This document shows positions 7,152 through 16,269 of a stretch of 42,989 bases of DNA, piece after piece. A program made the translations under genes and the position numbers. Position 1 is the first letter of the stretch, and each line of letters begins with the position of its first letter. A model generated the notes under the pieces. That model was given only the letters and a program-made list of their open reading frames with translations. It was not told the origin of the DNA and did no database searches. The stretch spans positions 1-42,989 of the forward strand of contig RFFS01000195.1 of assembly GCA_003696775.1 (NCBI GenBank), written 5' to 3'. Origin of the DNA: Calditrichota bacterium (GTDB lineage: Bacteria; Calditrichota; Calditrichia; Calditrichales; J004).

Positions 7152-7808
7152 TTATTCCAGTGATTCCAGTTTTTCCAGATCGCGGTTATTGCCCACCACA
7201 ACCATCACATCACTGTCTTTCAGCATATAATCACCCGTGGGAACGATCACTTTATTCTCCGGCAAAATTTCCTTGATTAAGACCACCTGCACACCGAGCT
7301 TGCGACGCACATCCAACTCCATAAGCGTTTTTCCGGACCAGGAAGGTGGAACGGTTGTTTCCACAAAGCCGTGGTCTTCACCCACGGGAAAATATTCCAG
7401 CAGGTTTTTGCTTTGCATGGTATAGGCCACCCGCCGCGCCGTATCTTTTTCAGGAAAGACGATTACCGTCGCTCCAATCTTATCGAGTATTTTGGCGTGG
7501 TCTTCCGTAAAGGCTTTAACGGTAATGGTCGGCACCTTCAGTTCTTTTAGGAAAAGAGTAATCAAAATACTGGTATCGATGCTTTCACCCACGGATACAA
7601 TAACATTATCAAATTCATCAAGTTCAAAATTAGCCAGCACATCCCGCGAGGTGGCATCGGCCACCACCGCTTTGGAGACGATCTCCTTAACACTATCCAC
7701 CTTGGCCTCATCCACATCGATGGCCAGAACGGCGGCGCCGGTTTCCGTGAGGTATTTGCACATATAATAGCCAAAACTGCTGATACCGATAACGGCGATA
7801 TGATGCAT
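7152..7808 (-). CDS. ktrA: Potassium uptake regulatory subunit KtrA (RCK protein)
   Basis: This 218-residue cytoplasmic protein has an N-terminal RCK Rossmann domain: the glycine-rich G-I-S-S-F-G after the first strand, Asp31 at the end of the second strand, and V-V-A-D-A-T. A C-terminal RCK_C domain starts at about residue 135. This is the standard length and order for KtrA/TrkA half-size proteins, which form an octameric ring that gates the KtrB channel in response to ATP/ADP or NAD(H). The gene begins 9 bases after ktrB on the same strand, so the two form an operon. Confidence 0.88.
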   Translation of the reverse strand: MHHIAVIGISSFGYYMCKYLTETGAAVLAIDVDEAKVDSVKEIVSKAVVADATSRDVLANFELDEFDNVIVSVGESIDTSILITLFLKELKVPTITVKAFTEDHAKILDKIGATVIVFPEKDTARRVAYTMQSKNLLEYFPVGEDHGFVETTVPPSWSGKTLMELDVRRKLGVQVVLIKEILPENKVIVPTGDYMLKDSDVMVVVGNNRDLEKLESLE

Positions 7809-7817
7809 GGAAAACTC

Positions 7818-9200
7818 CTATCCTATCAGTAAATCTTCTTTTGCCAGTTGGTATTTAACCGATTTTTTTTGACCGATGGCCAGCGCCAGGGTTAACGGGC
7901 CGAGACGCCCGATGAACATCAGCGCGGTGATCAGCCAGCGTCCGGCCTGCGATAAATGCGGGGTAACGCCCGTGGAAAGGCCCACGGTTCCAAAGGCCGA
8001 AGTCGCTTCAAACAATAATTCCAAAAACATGCCGCGGCTCTCCTGATGGCTGACCCCTTTCAGCTCCGTAAACAACAGCAAAGTTGTGAAAAATACTATG
8101 ACCAACGAAGCGAAGATGACAAGGGTAACCGCTTTGGAAACGGCGGTTTCCGGTATGCTGCGGTTCATGATTTCAGCATGTTCCCGGTTTTTAAAGCGCG
8201 CCCGGGCCAGAGCCAGAATGGTGGCCAGGGTGGTGGTTTTGATACCGCCGCCGGTGGATGAAGGCGACGCGCCAATGAACATCAATATAATGATAAAAAA
8301 CAGTGTGGCGTTACTTAAGGTGGCAATGTCCACGGAATTAAAGCCTGCCGTGCGTGTGGTAACGCTCTGAAAAAAGGCTTCCAGTATTTTTTTTCCCCAG
8401 GGAAGGTGGCTCCAGGCGCTACCCCATTCAAATAAAATAAAGGCGGTGAAACCGAATGCCAGTAAAAAAGCGGACATGCTTATGACCACCCGTGTATGCA
8501 AACTAAATGATTTAAAACGCAAGGGCCGTTTTTGATGTTGTAATTCAAATAAAACGATGAAGCCCGCTCCCCCGGCGATAATCAAGGCCGAAATCACCAT
8601 TATTACGGTCACGTCGCCCTGGTAGGATACAAGGCTGTCGCTGAACAGGGCAAAACCGGCGTTGCAAAAGGCCGACACCGCATGAAACAACCCAAACCAG
8701 AGCGCCTTTCCGATAGGCATATCCATGCTGAAACGCAGCGATAATAATAAAGCTCCGATCAACTCGGTGATAAGCGTGGCAAAGAAAATGGTGCGCAACA
8801 GATGGCGCATGCCGCGCATCGGCATCTGGCTGAATGCCGCCTCAAGCATATCGCGGCCGCCAAGTGAAAGCCGTCCGGCGAATAACGTGGCAAAAGCAAC
8901 GGAAAAGGTCATAATCCCCAGCCCGCCCATTTGTATTAATAAAAGGATAATCAATTGACCCGCAAAGGTAAACCTGGTGGCGGTATCCACGACGATTAAA
9001 CCGGTTACACAGGTGGCGGAGGTGGAAGTGAACAGGGCATCCGTGAAAGAGAGCGGCGCGCCGTGCACGGCAAACGGTTGATGTAATAAAACCGCTCCGG
9101 TAACAATGATACCCGCAAAACTCAATAGGAACAGGCGTTCCGGGATGAAAAAGTTTTTTATCCGTACCCAAATTAATCGACTACCCGAAAAGAATGTCAT
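7818..9200 (-). CDS. ktrB: Potassium channel/transporter subunit KtrB (TrkH/KtrB family)
   Basis: This 460-residue membrane protein has the four selectivity-filter loops of the Trk/Ktr/HKT superfamily. They contain T-S-A-T-C-V-T-G, F-C-N-A-G-F, T-R-T-A-G-F-N and F-G-T-V-G-L-S-T-G, each with the filter glycine. The length and missing N-terminal extension favour KtrB over TrkH. The protein imports K+, probably with Na+ coupling, and is gated by the adjacent KtrA. The ATG at 9200 is preceded by a modest AAGG ribosome site. Just upstream, at 9209-9230, lies the second copy of the 22-base repeated element. Confidence 0.88.
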   Translation of the reverse strand: MTFFSGSRLIWVRIKNFFIPERLFLLSFAGIIVTGAVLLHQPFAVHGAPLSFTDALFTSTSATCVTGLIVVDTATRFTFAGQLIILLLIQMGGLGIMTFSVAFATLFAGRLSLGGRDMLEAAFSQMPMRGMRHLLRTIFFATLITELIGALLLSLRFSMDMPIGKALWFGLFHAVSAFCNAGFALFSDSLVSYQGDVTVIMVISALIIAGGAGFIVLFELQHQKRPLRFKSFSLHTRVVISMSAFLLAFGFTAFILFEWGSAWSHLPWGKKILEAFFQSVTTRTAGFNSVDIATLSNATLFFIIILMFIGASPSSTGGGIKTTTLATILALARARFKNREHAEIMNRSIPETAVSKAVTLVIFASLVIVFFTTLLLFTELKGVSHQESRGMFLELLFEATSAFGTVGLSTGVTPHLSQAGRWLITALMFIGRLGPLTLALAIGQKKSVKYQLAKEDLLIG

Positions 9201-9208
9201 CCTTAAAT

Positions 9209-9230
9209 CCGGTTTGTATTTTGTGAAAAT
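9209..9230 (+). repeat. 22-base intergenic element, copy 2
   Basis: CCGG, one variable base, then TTGTATTTTGTGAAAAT, matching 5826-5847 with a single difference. It starts 9 bases upstream of the ktrB start codon but points away from ktrB, opposite to the PilZ copy. The near-palindromic core makes orientation less important if a dimeric protein binds it. The match is seen; the function is unknown. Confidence 0.4.
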
Positions 9231-9245
9231 GGGGCTGGTAGAAAG

Positions 9246-9272
9246 GAAAACAGGCCCGTCCGGAGACGAGCC
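9246..9272 (-). terminator. Probable terminator of the SlyD-like gene
   Basis: On the - strand GGCTCGTC and GACGGGCC (9272-9253, one G-T pair) form an 8-base stem with a 4-base loop. A T-rich stretch follows (TGTTTTCC). It lies just downstream of the gene that ends at 9296. Confidence 0.6.
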
Positions 9273-9295
9273 GTGTTACGATCATTCGCTTTTAT

Positions 9296-9778
9296 TTAGT
9301 GATGATGTCCACCCGGACCGTGCACATGACCGTGCGCAAGCTCTTCTTCCGTGGCCGGGCGTACCTCCTGAACCGACACATCAAAATGCAGGGTTTCACC
9401 GGCAAGGGGATGGTTGCCATCCAGGAAAATGGTATCTCCCATTATTTTGGATACCGTGAACAACTGAATACCCTGTTCACCCTGAGTTTGAACTTCCATG
9501 CCGACCTGAATATCGTCGATGCCTTCAAACTGATCGCGGTTCACTTGTAAAACGGCTTCTTCAATACGTTCACCGTAAGCTTTTTCCGGTGGTATGGACA
9601 CGCTGATCTGATCTCCGGCGGATTTATCGGTCAGCGCTTCTTCCAGTCCGCTGATGATATTTTGATATCCGTGAAGATAAAAAAGAGGTTCGCGTCCTTC
9701 GGATGTATCGAGTATCTGACCCTCGTCGTTTTTAAGAGTGTAATGGATCGATACAACACTTTTATTGGCTATCTTCAT
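9296..9778 (-). CDS. slyD: FKBP-type peptidyl-prolyl isomerase, SlyD-like
   Basis: This 160-residue protein has the SlyD layout: an FKBP half (V-S-I-H-Y-T-L, then G-L-E-E-A-L and P-P-E-K-A-Y-G), an inserted-in-flap chaperone domain (about 75-125, ending F-L-D-G-N-H-P-L-A-G), a second FKBP segment, and a His-rich tail (H-G-H-V-H-G-P-G-G-H-H-H). Family members isomerise proline bonds and act as metallochaperones; the His tail suggests nickel or zinc binding. No signal peptide is seen, so it is cytoplasmic. It stands alone, with its own terminator. The metal role is inferred from the tail and the family. Confidence 0.85.
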   Translation of the reverse strand: MKIANKSVVSIHYTLKNDEGQILDTSEGREPLFYLHGYQNIISGLEEALTDKSAGDQISVSIPPEKAYGERIEEAVLQVNRDQFEGIDDIQVGMEVQTQGEQGIQLFTVSKIMGDTIFLDGNHPLAGETLHFDVSVQEVRPATEEELAHGHVHGPGGHHH

Positions 9779-9928
9779 TATGATTCCTTTATGTTTAATG
9801 AGCGCCTATAACTTAATATAAAGCCGGGCGAATAAAAAAATAATTTCCACCTCCCGATTTTGCCATAAAAAACTCATATCACAGCATGGGCAGGGCGAAT
9901 TAAATAGTTTGGACCAAAAGGAGGCATT

Positions 9929-10339
9929 ATGCGTTCGATTAAAATTTTTTTGATAAGCGTTTCCATGATGTTTACGGCTCTGGCATGCGGTTCCAAAACG
10001 GAAAAAGCCGACGGGAGCCGTCCATCTGATAGGGACGCGCCAAAGGAAATAAGGCAAACCGTCTTGTTTGATATTCAGGGCATCGATACCCCGGCAAAAG
10101 GGCCTTTCATGGTGCGCGCCGCCGTGGTTAACGATACCCGCACGCCGGCCCTGCTCATCCCGAATCTTGTCCGCAAGGAAGGCAAGGGGATCGACACTAC
10201 TCTGGCTGAAAACAGGCACATGCTCAAACTGCGTGCCCTTCCTGCCGGAACGCGCGTGGAAGCGCAGGTCTATTGGAAATCTTACAAGCTTCCGGCACGT
10301 GCTTTATTGATGGACTATAAAATTGTAAAAAAACCGTAA
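9929..10339 (+). CDS. Small lipoprotein of unknown function
   Basis: This 136-residue protein has a clear lipoprotein signal: basic M-R-S-I-K, a hydrophobic core, and L-A-C-G, so Cys20 would be lipidated. The mature part is short, likely all-beta, and unrecognised. It contains V-L-F-D-I-Q-G-I-D-T and a later V-E-A-Q-V-Y-W strand. The ribosome site AAAGGAGG precedes the ATG. The secreted M6 protease gene starts 26 bases after its stop. The two may be co-transcribed exported proteins, but there is no direct sign of a joint function. Confidence 0.65.
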   Translation: MRSIKIFLISVSMMFTALACGSKTEKADGSRPSDRDAPKEIRQTVLFDIQGIDTPAKGPFMVRAAVVNDTRTPALLIPNLVRKEGKGIDTTLAENRHMLKLRALPAGTRVEAQVYWKSYKLPARALLMDYKIVKKP

Positions 10340-10365
10340 CGTACAATCTGTATAAAGGAATGACT

Positions 10366-12573
10366 ATGCGTATTCTGATTATTTTATTGATGATCAGCGG
10401 ATTGACAATGGCTGTTAATCCGCCGAATAAAGGCCCCTTCCCCAAAGGGTTGCTGGAAAATATGAAAAAAAATATCCTGCCTGAAAAATGGGGCGATCCC
10501 GCCTGGGTGGCGCGCATGGAAAAACGCAAATCGGCGCGCACCCTGGGCAAACAAACCGGCACGGATGCGTTTGTGCTTCCGGTCGTGCTGGCGGACTTTA
10601 AAGATAATACCGGACAGATTTCCGCCGCCACCTTTCAGGATCATCTGTTTGACAATAATCCCACCGGCACCATGACCGACTATTATGATGAAATCTCTTA
10701 CGGTCAGTTTTCCATTAGCGGCACGGTTTACGGTTGGGTGCACACCAATCAAAACATGGACTATTATACCGGTAACAATAACGGCAATGGCAGCTATCCG
10801 AATAATGTCAAAGGCTTTGTACACGATGTGGCGGCCCAGGCGGATGCCCAGATAGACTTTACCCAATACGATAACGATGGACCCGACGGCATTCCCAATT
10901 CCGGTGATGATGACGGTTATGTGGACGCCCTGGCCGTGGTATATGCCGGAGCCGGGGCGGACTGGTGGCCTGGCAACAGCAGTTTTTGGCCGCACATGAG
11001 CAGCCTGGGTAATGAGGCCTACACAACAAATGATAAAGGCATCAACGGGCAAAATATCATCGTCAGCACCTATTTTGTATGCCCCGAGGAATCCGGTGGG
11101 GGCAGTGGAGACGGCACAATCCGTCCGCTGGGTGTTTTTGTACATGAGTTCGGGCATGTGCTGGGCTTGCCGGATTTATACGACCGTACGGACGCGTCGG
11201 AAGGGCCGGATTTTCAGGATTCCGAAGGGGTTGGCAATTGGTGCCTGATGGCCGGCGGCAGTTGGGGCGGCGATGGCGCCCACACGGAAACACCGTCCCA
11301 CATGAGTGTATGGTGTAAATATCAGATGGGGTGGCTCACGCCTGTTGTAATCACGCAATCCCAAACCAATCTGTCCATTCCCGCCAGCGAAACATCGGCC
11401 ACGGCGTATATGCTGTGGGAAGACGGATACGCGATGAGCCGTTACTGGTTGGTGGAAAACCGACAAAAAACCGGCTTTGATAAGTATTTAACCGGTAGCG
11501 GTCTGCTTGTTTTTCATGTGGATGAAAATCGACGTTGGGGCAAGGCGGCCTGGAGCAGCGGACCGGTCAACGATGATGAAACACATAAGTTGGTGGACCT
11601 GGAAGAGGCGGACGGTCTGGCGAATCTGGATAACAGCGTAAACCGCGGTGACTCCGGCGATCCGTTTCCGGGTAGTGGTAACAATACCACCTTTGATGAT
11701 AACAGCACACCCTCCGCCAGGGATTATGACGGCAACCCCACCGGAATGAGCATCCGTAACATCAGCACCTCTGCCACGGTAATGACAGCCGATTTTACCC
11801 CGCGCAAGCTGACCGGCTACGGCTTAAGTTATGATGCGTTCGGTTTAAGCGGATGGGGTTGGGGCTATGCCTCGCCGGCCGATTCCTGGGGCGGCGTGCG
11901 CTATACCGCTGATTATACCGGCGATGTGGCCGCGGTGGACATCGCCTTCCGGGAACAAAATACCGACTATACCATCTTGGTTTATGACGGCTTTAACACA
12001 AGCACCAATAAACCCGGTAATCTCTATACCTCGGTATCGGGAACGGCTACGGACCAGGGATGGTACACCCTGGAGCTGCCCCAGACGATGCCGGTGGATG
12101 CTGGACAAACATTTTTTATCGCCGTGAAGATCACAGGAAAATCGTATGCCATATCGTTTGATCCCTATGGGACTCTAACCGGAAGAAGCTATTTCTCTTC
12201 CAACGGTACCACTTATGATAATAACATCGCCAGCAGCGGGAATATAAATTTACGGGCGCGGGTATTAAGCGATGCCGTGTCCGGCTGGAAAGATGACATA
12301 ACAACGCCACGTCAACTGCGATTGGCGCAAAATTTTCCCAATCCCTTCAATCCGGCTACCACGATTGAATATGACTTGCCCGGCGCCTCATTTGTCACTT
12401 TGGAAGTTTTTGATGTAAGCGGTCGTCGTGTGGGGCAATTGGTAAACGAACAGCAATCTTCGGGCGCCCACCGGATCAATTTTAACGGGGACGGACTGGC
12501 CAGCGGTGTCTATATCTATCGCCTGTCCAGTCGGTTTGGTACCTTAACCCGACGTATGCTGTTTCTTAAATAA
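10366..12573 (+). CDS. Secreted M6-family metalloprotease with C-terminal sorting/FlgD-like domain
   Basis: This protein of about 735 residues has a signal peptide (M-R-I-L-I-I-L-L-M-I-S-G-L-T-M-A). The ATG at 10366 is chosen because AAAGGA lies six bases before it; an earlier in-frame ATG at 10360 sits too close. The zinc motif H-E-F-G-H-V-L-G-L-P-D is at about 260-270, with His260, Glu261 and His264, and a likely Met-turn L-M-A-G-G follows. These are immune-inhibitor-A (M6) features. Several D-N-D/D-G-D stretches could bind calcium. A beta domain (about 488-640) precedes a final 90-residue domain starting N-F-P-N-P-F-N-P and ending L-K. That domain is typical of type IX secretion or surface-anchoring signals in FCB bacteria. 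Confidence 0.82.
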   Translation: MRILIILLMISGLTMAVNPPNKGPFPKGLLENMKKNILPEKWGDPAWVARMEKRKSARTLGKQTGTDAFVLPVVLADFKDNTGQISAATFQDHLFDNNPTGTMTDYYDEISYGQFSISGTVYGWVHTNQNMDYYTGNNNGNGSYPNNVKGFVHDVAAQADAQIDFTQYDNDGPDGIPNSGDDDGYVDALAVVYAGAGADWWPGNSSFWPHMSSLGNEAYTTNDKGINGQNIIVSTYFVCPEESGGGSGDGTIRPLGVFVHEFGHVLGLPDLYDRTDASEGPDFQDSEGVGNWCLMAGGSWGGDGAHTETPSHMSVWCKYQMGWLTPVVITQSQTNLSIPASETSATAYMLWEDGYAMSRYWLVENRQKTGFDKYLTGSGLLVFHVDENRRWGKAAWSSGPVNDDETHKLVDLEEADGLANLDNSVNRGDSGDPFPGSGNNTTFDDNSTPSARDYDGNPTGMSIRNISTSATVMTADFTPRKLTGYGLSYDAFGLSGWGWGYASPADSWGGVRYTADYTGDVAAVDIAFREQNTDYTILVYDGFNTSTNKPGNLYTSVSGTATDQGWYTLELPQTMPVDAGQTFFIAVKITGKSYAISFDPYGTLTGRSYFSSNGTTYDNNIASSGNINLRARVLSDAVSGWKDDITTPRQLRLAQNFPNPFNPATTIEYDLPGASFVTLEVFDVSGRRVGQLVNEQQSSGAHRINFNGDGLASGVYIYRLSSRFGTLTRRMLFLK

Positions 12574-12581
12574 GCGCATGG

Positions 12582-12609
12582 AAAGGGCCGGTTGATCCGG
12601 CCTTTTTTT
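12582..12609 (+). terminator. Terminator between protease and porX genes
   Basis: GGCCGG (12586-12591) pairs with CCGGCC (12597-12602) over a 5-base loop, extended by A/T pairs, and is followed by a run of T. It ends the protease gene. The stem is symmetric and may also serve the convergent porX gene that ends at 12608. Confidence 0.8.
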
Positions 12610-14149
12610 ATTTTTGCTTCAGAGTAATCACAGGTAAAATCACTTCTTCCATCGAAATACCGCCATGCTGAAAGCTATCCTTGTATTGGTTTTGATAACG
12701 ATGATAGTTGGTGGGATAAACAAAATAATAATCTTCCTTGGCGATAACATAGGTGGTGTTAACGCCGCGACGTGGCAATTTCCATCGTTCCGGTTCTCCG
12801 ATGTACACAGCGTGTTTTTTATCGGCCTTAAGGCTGCGGCCGTACTTATAACGCAAACTGGTGGAAGTGTCCCGGTCCCCAATCACCCGTGCATCGTGCA
12901 GGCAACGCACACTTCCGTGATCGGAGGTGATGATGACGTCGGCATCATAGTTGGTTATTTTATCAAAAACGGATACAAAGGGCGAGTGTTCGAACCAGGA
13001 TTTTGTCAAGGAACGATAAGCGGCTTCGTTGGGAGCGATTTCTTTTAAAATGGGCAGGTCTGAGCGACTGTGCGCCAAAATATCCACAAAATTGATGACC
13101 ACCGCCAGCACATCGCTGTCCATATAACTGTCAAGGTTTTTATCAAATTGCCGCGCATCTTCATTATTCATGATCTTGACGTATTTGATAGATGCCGGCA
13201 AACGGTGCCGTTTAAATTGTAGTTCCAGCAACTCTTTTTCATAACGGTTAAGGCTTTCGTCGTCTTCTTCCAGGCTCCAAAGCTCCGGATAACGTTTTTC
13301 AATTTCCACGGGAAACAAGCCGCTGAAAATGGCGTTGCGGGAAAACGGCGTGGCGGTGGGTAAAATGGAAAAGAGGTAATCGGTTGTTACATTGAACCGT
13401 TCATAGAAAAACGGTTCCAGCATAAACCATTGATCCAGACGCATGCAATCGATAATAATCAGGATGGTTTTTTGTCCGGCGCGTACCCGCGGCATAACAA
13501 AATCGGGCACCACATCCACGGAAAGGCGCGGGGCTTTGCTTTTGTCTCTTACCCAGCGTTCATAGTTTTTTTCCACAAACCGCCCGAATTCTTTATTGCT
13601 TTCCTTGCGTTGATCGTATAACACATCGCGGAAACCGGAATCGGCGGTGGTGTCCAGTTCCATATCCATGCGGAAAATTTTCAAAGCCTGGTTCACCCAG
13701 TCATTGGGGCTTTGTATCGACATCAGCGACATGGACAAGCGGCTGATTTCCGTGGCATAGGCCTGGCTGCGTTTTTCGTTGAGGATATTCTTTTTTTGCA
13801 GAATTTTTTTACAGGCCATTAAAATCTGGCTGGGATTGACCGGCTTGGTCAGATAATCGTCAATACGCTTGCCGATGGCCTCTTCCATCAGGCTTTCTTC
13901 TTCGTTTTTGGTGATCATGATGACCGGGATTTGCGGGTGAGCGTCCTTTATTTCGTTAAGCGTGGTCAGGCCGTCCTTGCCGGGCATGGTTTCATCCAGC
14001 AATACCAGATCAAAGGGGGTTTGATCTATCTGGGCCAGGGCGTCGTCGCCGTTGGTAACGGTTGTCACCCGATATTCACGGGATTCCAAAAAGCGTACAT
14101 GGGGTTGCAGCAGTTCAATTTCATCGTCCGCCCACAGAATATGATACAT
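12608..14149 (-). CDS. porX: PglZ-domain response regulator, PorX-like
   Basis: This protein of about 513 residues starts M-Y-H-I-L-W-A-D-D-E. The ATG at 14149 has AAAGGA upstream, and a longer TTG reading adds 26 unrelated residues. Residues 1-120 are a receiver domain with Asp8/Asp9, phosphoacceptor Asp52 and Lys102. The rest (about 200-510) is a PglZ domain of the alkaline-phosphatase fold, with metal-site strands I-I-I-D-C-M-R-L-D and I-I-T-S-D-H-G-S. This pairing is the hallmark of PorX, which with PorY and an ECF sigma factor controls type IX secretion in Bacteroidota. PorX PglZ domains have been reported to act as zinc phosphodiesterases on oligonucleotides. No PorY kinase is in the window. 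rlmB lies 40 bases upstream. Confidence 0.85.
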   Translation of the reverse strand: MYHILWADDEIELLQPHVRFLESREYRVTTVTNGDDALAQIDQTPFDLVLLDETMPGKDGLTTLNEIKDAHPQIPVIMITKNEEESLMEEAIGKRIDDYLTKPVNPSQILMACKKILQKKNILNEKRSQAYATEISRLSMSLMSIQSPNDWVNQALKIFRMDMELDTTADSGFRDVLYDQRKESNKEFGRFVEKNYERWVRDKSKAPRLSVDVVPDFVMPRVRAGQKTILIIIDCMRLDQWFMLEPFFYERFNVTTDYLFSILPTATPFSRNAIFSGLFPVEIEKRYPELWSLEEDDESLNRYEKELLELQFKRHRLPASIKYVKIMNNEDARQFDKNLDSYMDSDVLAVVINFVDILAHSRSDLPILKEIAPNEAAYRSLTKSWFEHSPFVSVFDKITNYDADVIITSDHGSVRCLHDARVIGDRDTSTSLRYKYGRSLKADKKHAVYIGEPERWKLPRRGVNTTYVIAKEDYYFVYPTNYHRYQNQYKDSFQHGGISMEEVILPVITLKQK

Positions 14150-14189
14150 GTGTATGTCCTTTCCAGGTAATAATGATGCCGGGGGCCGG

Positions 14190-14912
14190 TTAGTCCTGCC
14201 GTTGGCGCACCACTTCGAACAGGGCAACGGCCGCGGCCACCGATGCGTTGAGGGAGCCGATGCGCCCTTGTTGCGGTATGGATAAAACGCCCCTGCATAA
14301 ACGCAGGATGTTTTTCCGCACGCCCTGCCCTTCGTTTCCGGTAATCAGGGCAACGGCCCGGCGTAAATCCAGATGGTACATGGGCGTCGGGTTGCCTTCT
14401 TTTAAAGCAACGGTATAAATGCCCTGTTCGTTAAATTGTTCAATCAGATCATCCAGCCGCGCCACCCTGAAAAGAGGCAGATGAAATACCGCGCCCACCG
14501 AGGTTTTAACGATGGTGGCGTTAATTTCCGGGCTGCCTTTGGCGCCCAAAACCAGGGCGTGCGCGCCGGCGACTTCCGCGCTGCGGATGATGGCGCCCAC
14601 GTTATGCGGATCCTGAATCTGATCCAGTATGACCACAAACGGCGCCTCCTTTTGGGATAGATATTCCAACAGGGCTTGTTGATCTCCGGGCATAACAGCC
14701 CCGATTTCTGCGGCGATCCCCTGATGCACCACCGGGCCGGTCAGTTTTTGGAGCGCGTCTTTCGATGTTTTATGGATGGGGATTTGCAGGGTACGCGCTT
14801 TTTCCTGAATGCGGCGGATGATTTTACCCTCTCCGGAGGTGAGGTACAGTGTTTTAACGGTATGTCTGGCGCGTAGCGCTTCCCACACGGGTTGTCGTCC
14901 GTAGATGATCAC
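14190..14912 (-). CDS. rlmB: 23S rRNA (guanosine-2'-O)-methyltransferase RlmB, SpoU/TrmH family
   Basis: This protein of about 240 residues has an N-terminal substrate-binding domain (Y-G-R-Q-P-V-W-E-A-L) and a SPOUT knot domain. The knot motifs are N-V-G-A-I-I-R-S, T-G-N-E-G-Q-G and S-L-N-A-S-V-A. It methylates a guanosine ribose in 23S rRNA (G2251 in E. coli). The GTG at 14912 is preferred because GGGAG lies five bases ahead; a TTG at 14924 would place the ribosome site inside the gene. It shares a strand with porX and is probably co-transcribed with it, although the functions are unrelated. Confidence 0.85.
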   Translation of the reverse strand: MIIYGRQPVWEALRARHTVKTLYLTSGEGKIIRRIQEKARTLQIPIHKTSKDALQKLTGPVVHQGIAAEIGAVMPGDQQALLEYLSQKEAPFVVILDQIQDPHNVGAIIRSAEVAGAHALVLGAKGSPEINATIVKTSVGAVFHLPLFRVARLDDLIEQFNEQGIYTVALKEGNPTPMYHLDLRRAVALITGNEGQGVRKNILRLCRGVLSIPQQGRIGSLNASVAAAVALFEVVRQRQD

Positions 14913-14994
14913 AGGTTCTCCCAAATGCGATTGATTAAGAAACTTAAGAAACTTTGGTCATTCCAAAAAAGGGAAAAGGCGGGGCATCCATAAA

Positions 14995-15026
14995 GAAAAA
15001 GCCGTTCCGCCCATAGACGAAACGGC
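14995..15026 (-). terminator. Terminator of the GWxTD gene
   Basis: On the - strand a stem of GCCGTT with its complement (15026-15001, one internal mismatch) is followed directly by TTTTTC. It sits 8 bases after the GWxTD stop codon and separates that gene from rlmB. Confidence 0.65.
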
Positions 15027-15033
15027 CCGAAGG

Positions 15034-16269
15034 TTAATAATTGTTTTCGGCAAGGAAAAGAAAATCCTGTCGGTTGACCAGATTGTAATCGGCAAAAGTA
15101 CTTTGACTGATAAAAACAAAGGTCAGGCCAAGTTTATGGTATTCCCAAATTTGCCTTCCACCGTCAAAAGGCCCGGCACCGGCCATTTTCACCACGGCAT
15201 CGGGTTTGCCAAGCAGGATGTAAACCATGCCCAGGTCGGATTGCCATCCTTCCTTGTGCCCTTTGCCAAACCATTTGTTGGCGTTGCGAATACGCCTGTA
15301 ATATTCCAGCATCACACTGTTGTAAATATCCGTTCCGGCAGGGTCTTTGGCGCGCCAGAAATCATTCAACGCCTGTTGCCAACGATTGGCCGGGATGTGC
15401 GCCAGAGAGTCGTATTCGGCGCGACTCAGCGCAAAACGCATTTCACTCAGTGCCCGGCTGTATGTTTTATAGCGTAAATCGATGGGCGACTGAACCACTT
15501 CAAAATAATTTTCCGTTTGCGCCGATTCACTGCCTGTATTTTGGGTAACGCGCAGGGTGTAACGCCCCGGTGGCAGGGAACGTGTGGAAAAGGAAGTCTT
15601 AAAACCCGGAATTTCCGAATTAATGTCCACCCATTCTTTTTTGGAAAAAATCGTTCGGTTATCCCTAATCAGGGAATAGGTAACCTCAACCCGCTCCCTG
15701 GGTGTGGGCAAATAGGCTTCGTAATACAGGCTCATGACCGGTTCCGTAAAATAATAAATATGATCCAGATTGGGATATTGCGTGTTTTTGGAAGTGGAAC
15801 GGGTATGAAAAAGACGGATGGAGCTGAGATGAAACCCTCCGTGATAATTAGGGACAGACACTTTTTGGCGGTGCGTTTTCCGCTTACCGCTGACCTTGTC
15901 TTCCAACACCAGCTTAACGGTATAATGACCGGGGCTAAGCGCAGCACGCAGGTTGAAAAAATTTTGTATGCCGCTGTCTATGGTTTTGTCAAATTGCTTA
16001 TAGTCCAGGGTTTTGTCGATATGTTCTTCGCGACACAGGACGTTCAGGGAATCAAAAACATACATCCAGGCGTCAATCTGTGCTTCAAATCCGGAATTTT
16101 TTCTTTCAAACGTGATGTTCTCATTATTCAGGCTCAGGGTGTAATTGAGATATGTTTCTCCGGGAAACGGCGCCTTGACGGTAAAGTAGTCCGTTTCAAA
16201 GTGTTGTAAAGGTTGGGCATACAAACCGGCCGTCCATGCCATTATGACTGTCCAACATATATATTTCAT
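15034..16269 (-). CDS. GWxTD-domain exported protein
   Basis: This 411-residue protein starts with a signal peptide (M-K-Y-I-C-W-T-V-I-M-A-W-T-A-G-L-Y-A, cut before Q-P). The middle holds beta-sandwich-like repeats with G-H-Y-T and G-R-Y-T-L strands. The C-terminal part has N-K-W-F-G-K-G-H-K-E-G-W-Q-S-D-L-G-M-V-Y-I, then L-G-K-P-D. This is the GWxTD family, found in Bacteroidota and related phyla, of unknown biochemical function. The naming motif reads G-W-Q-S-D here, with Ser for Thr. It is preceded by a 250-base gap that must hold its promoter and followed by its own terminator. Confidence 0.75.
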   Translation of the reverse strand: MKYICWTVIMAWTAGLYAQPLQHFETDYFTVKAPFPGETYLNYTLSLNNENITFERKNSGFEAQIDAWMYVFDSLNVLCREEHIDKTLDYKQFDKTIDSGIQNFFNLRAALSPGHYTVKLVLEDKVSGKRKTHRQKVSVPNYHGGFHLSSIRLFHTRSTSKNTQYPNLDHIYYFTEPVMSLYYEAYLPTPRERVEVTYSLIRDNRTIFSKKEWVDINSEIPGFKTSFSTRSLPPGRYTLRVTQNTGSESAQTENYFEVVQSPIDLRYKTYSRALSEMRFALSRAEYDSLAHIPANRWQQALNDFWRAKDPAGTDIYNSVMLEYYRRIRNANKWFGKGHKEGWQSDLGMVYILLGKPDAVVKMAGAGPFDGGRQIWEYHKLGLTFVFISQSTFADYNLVNRQDFLFLAENNY

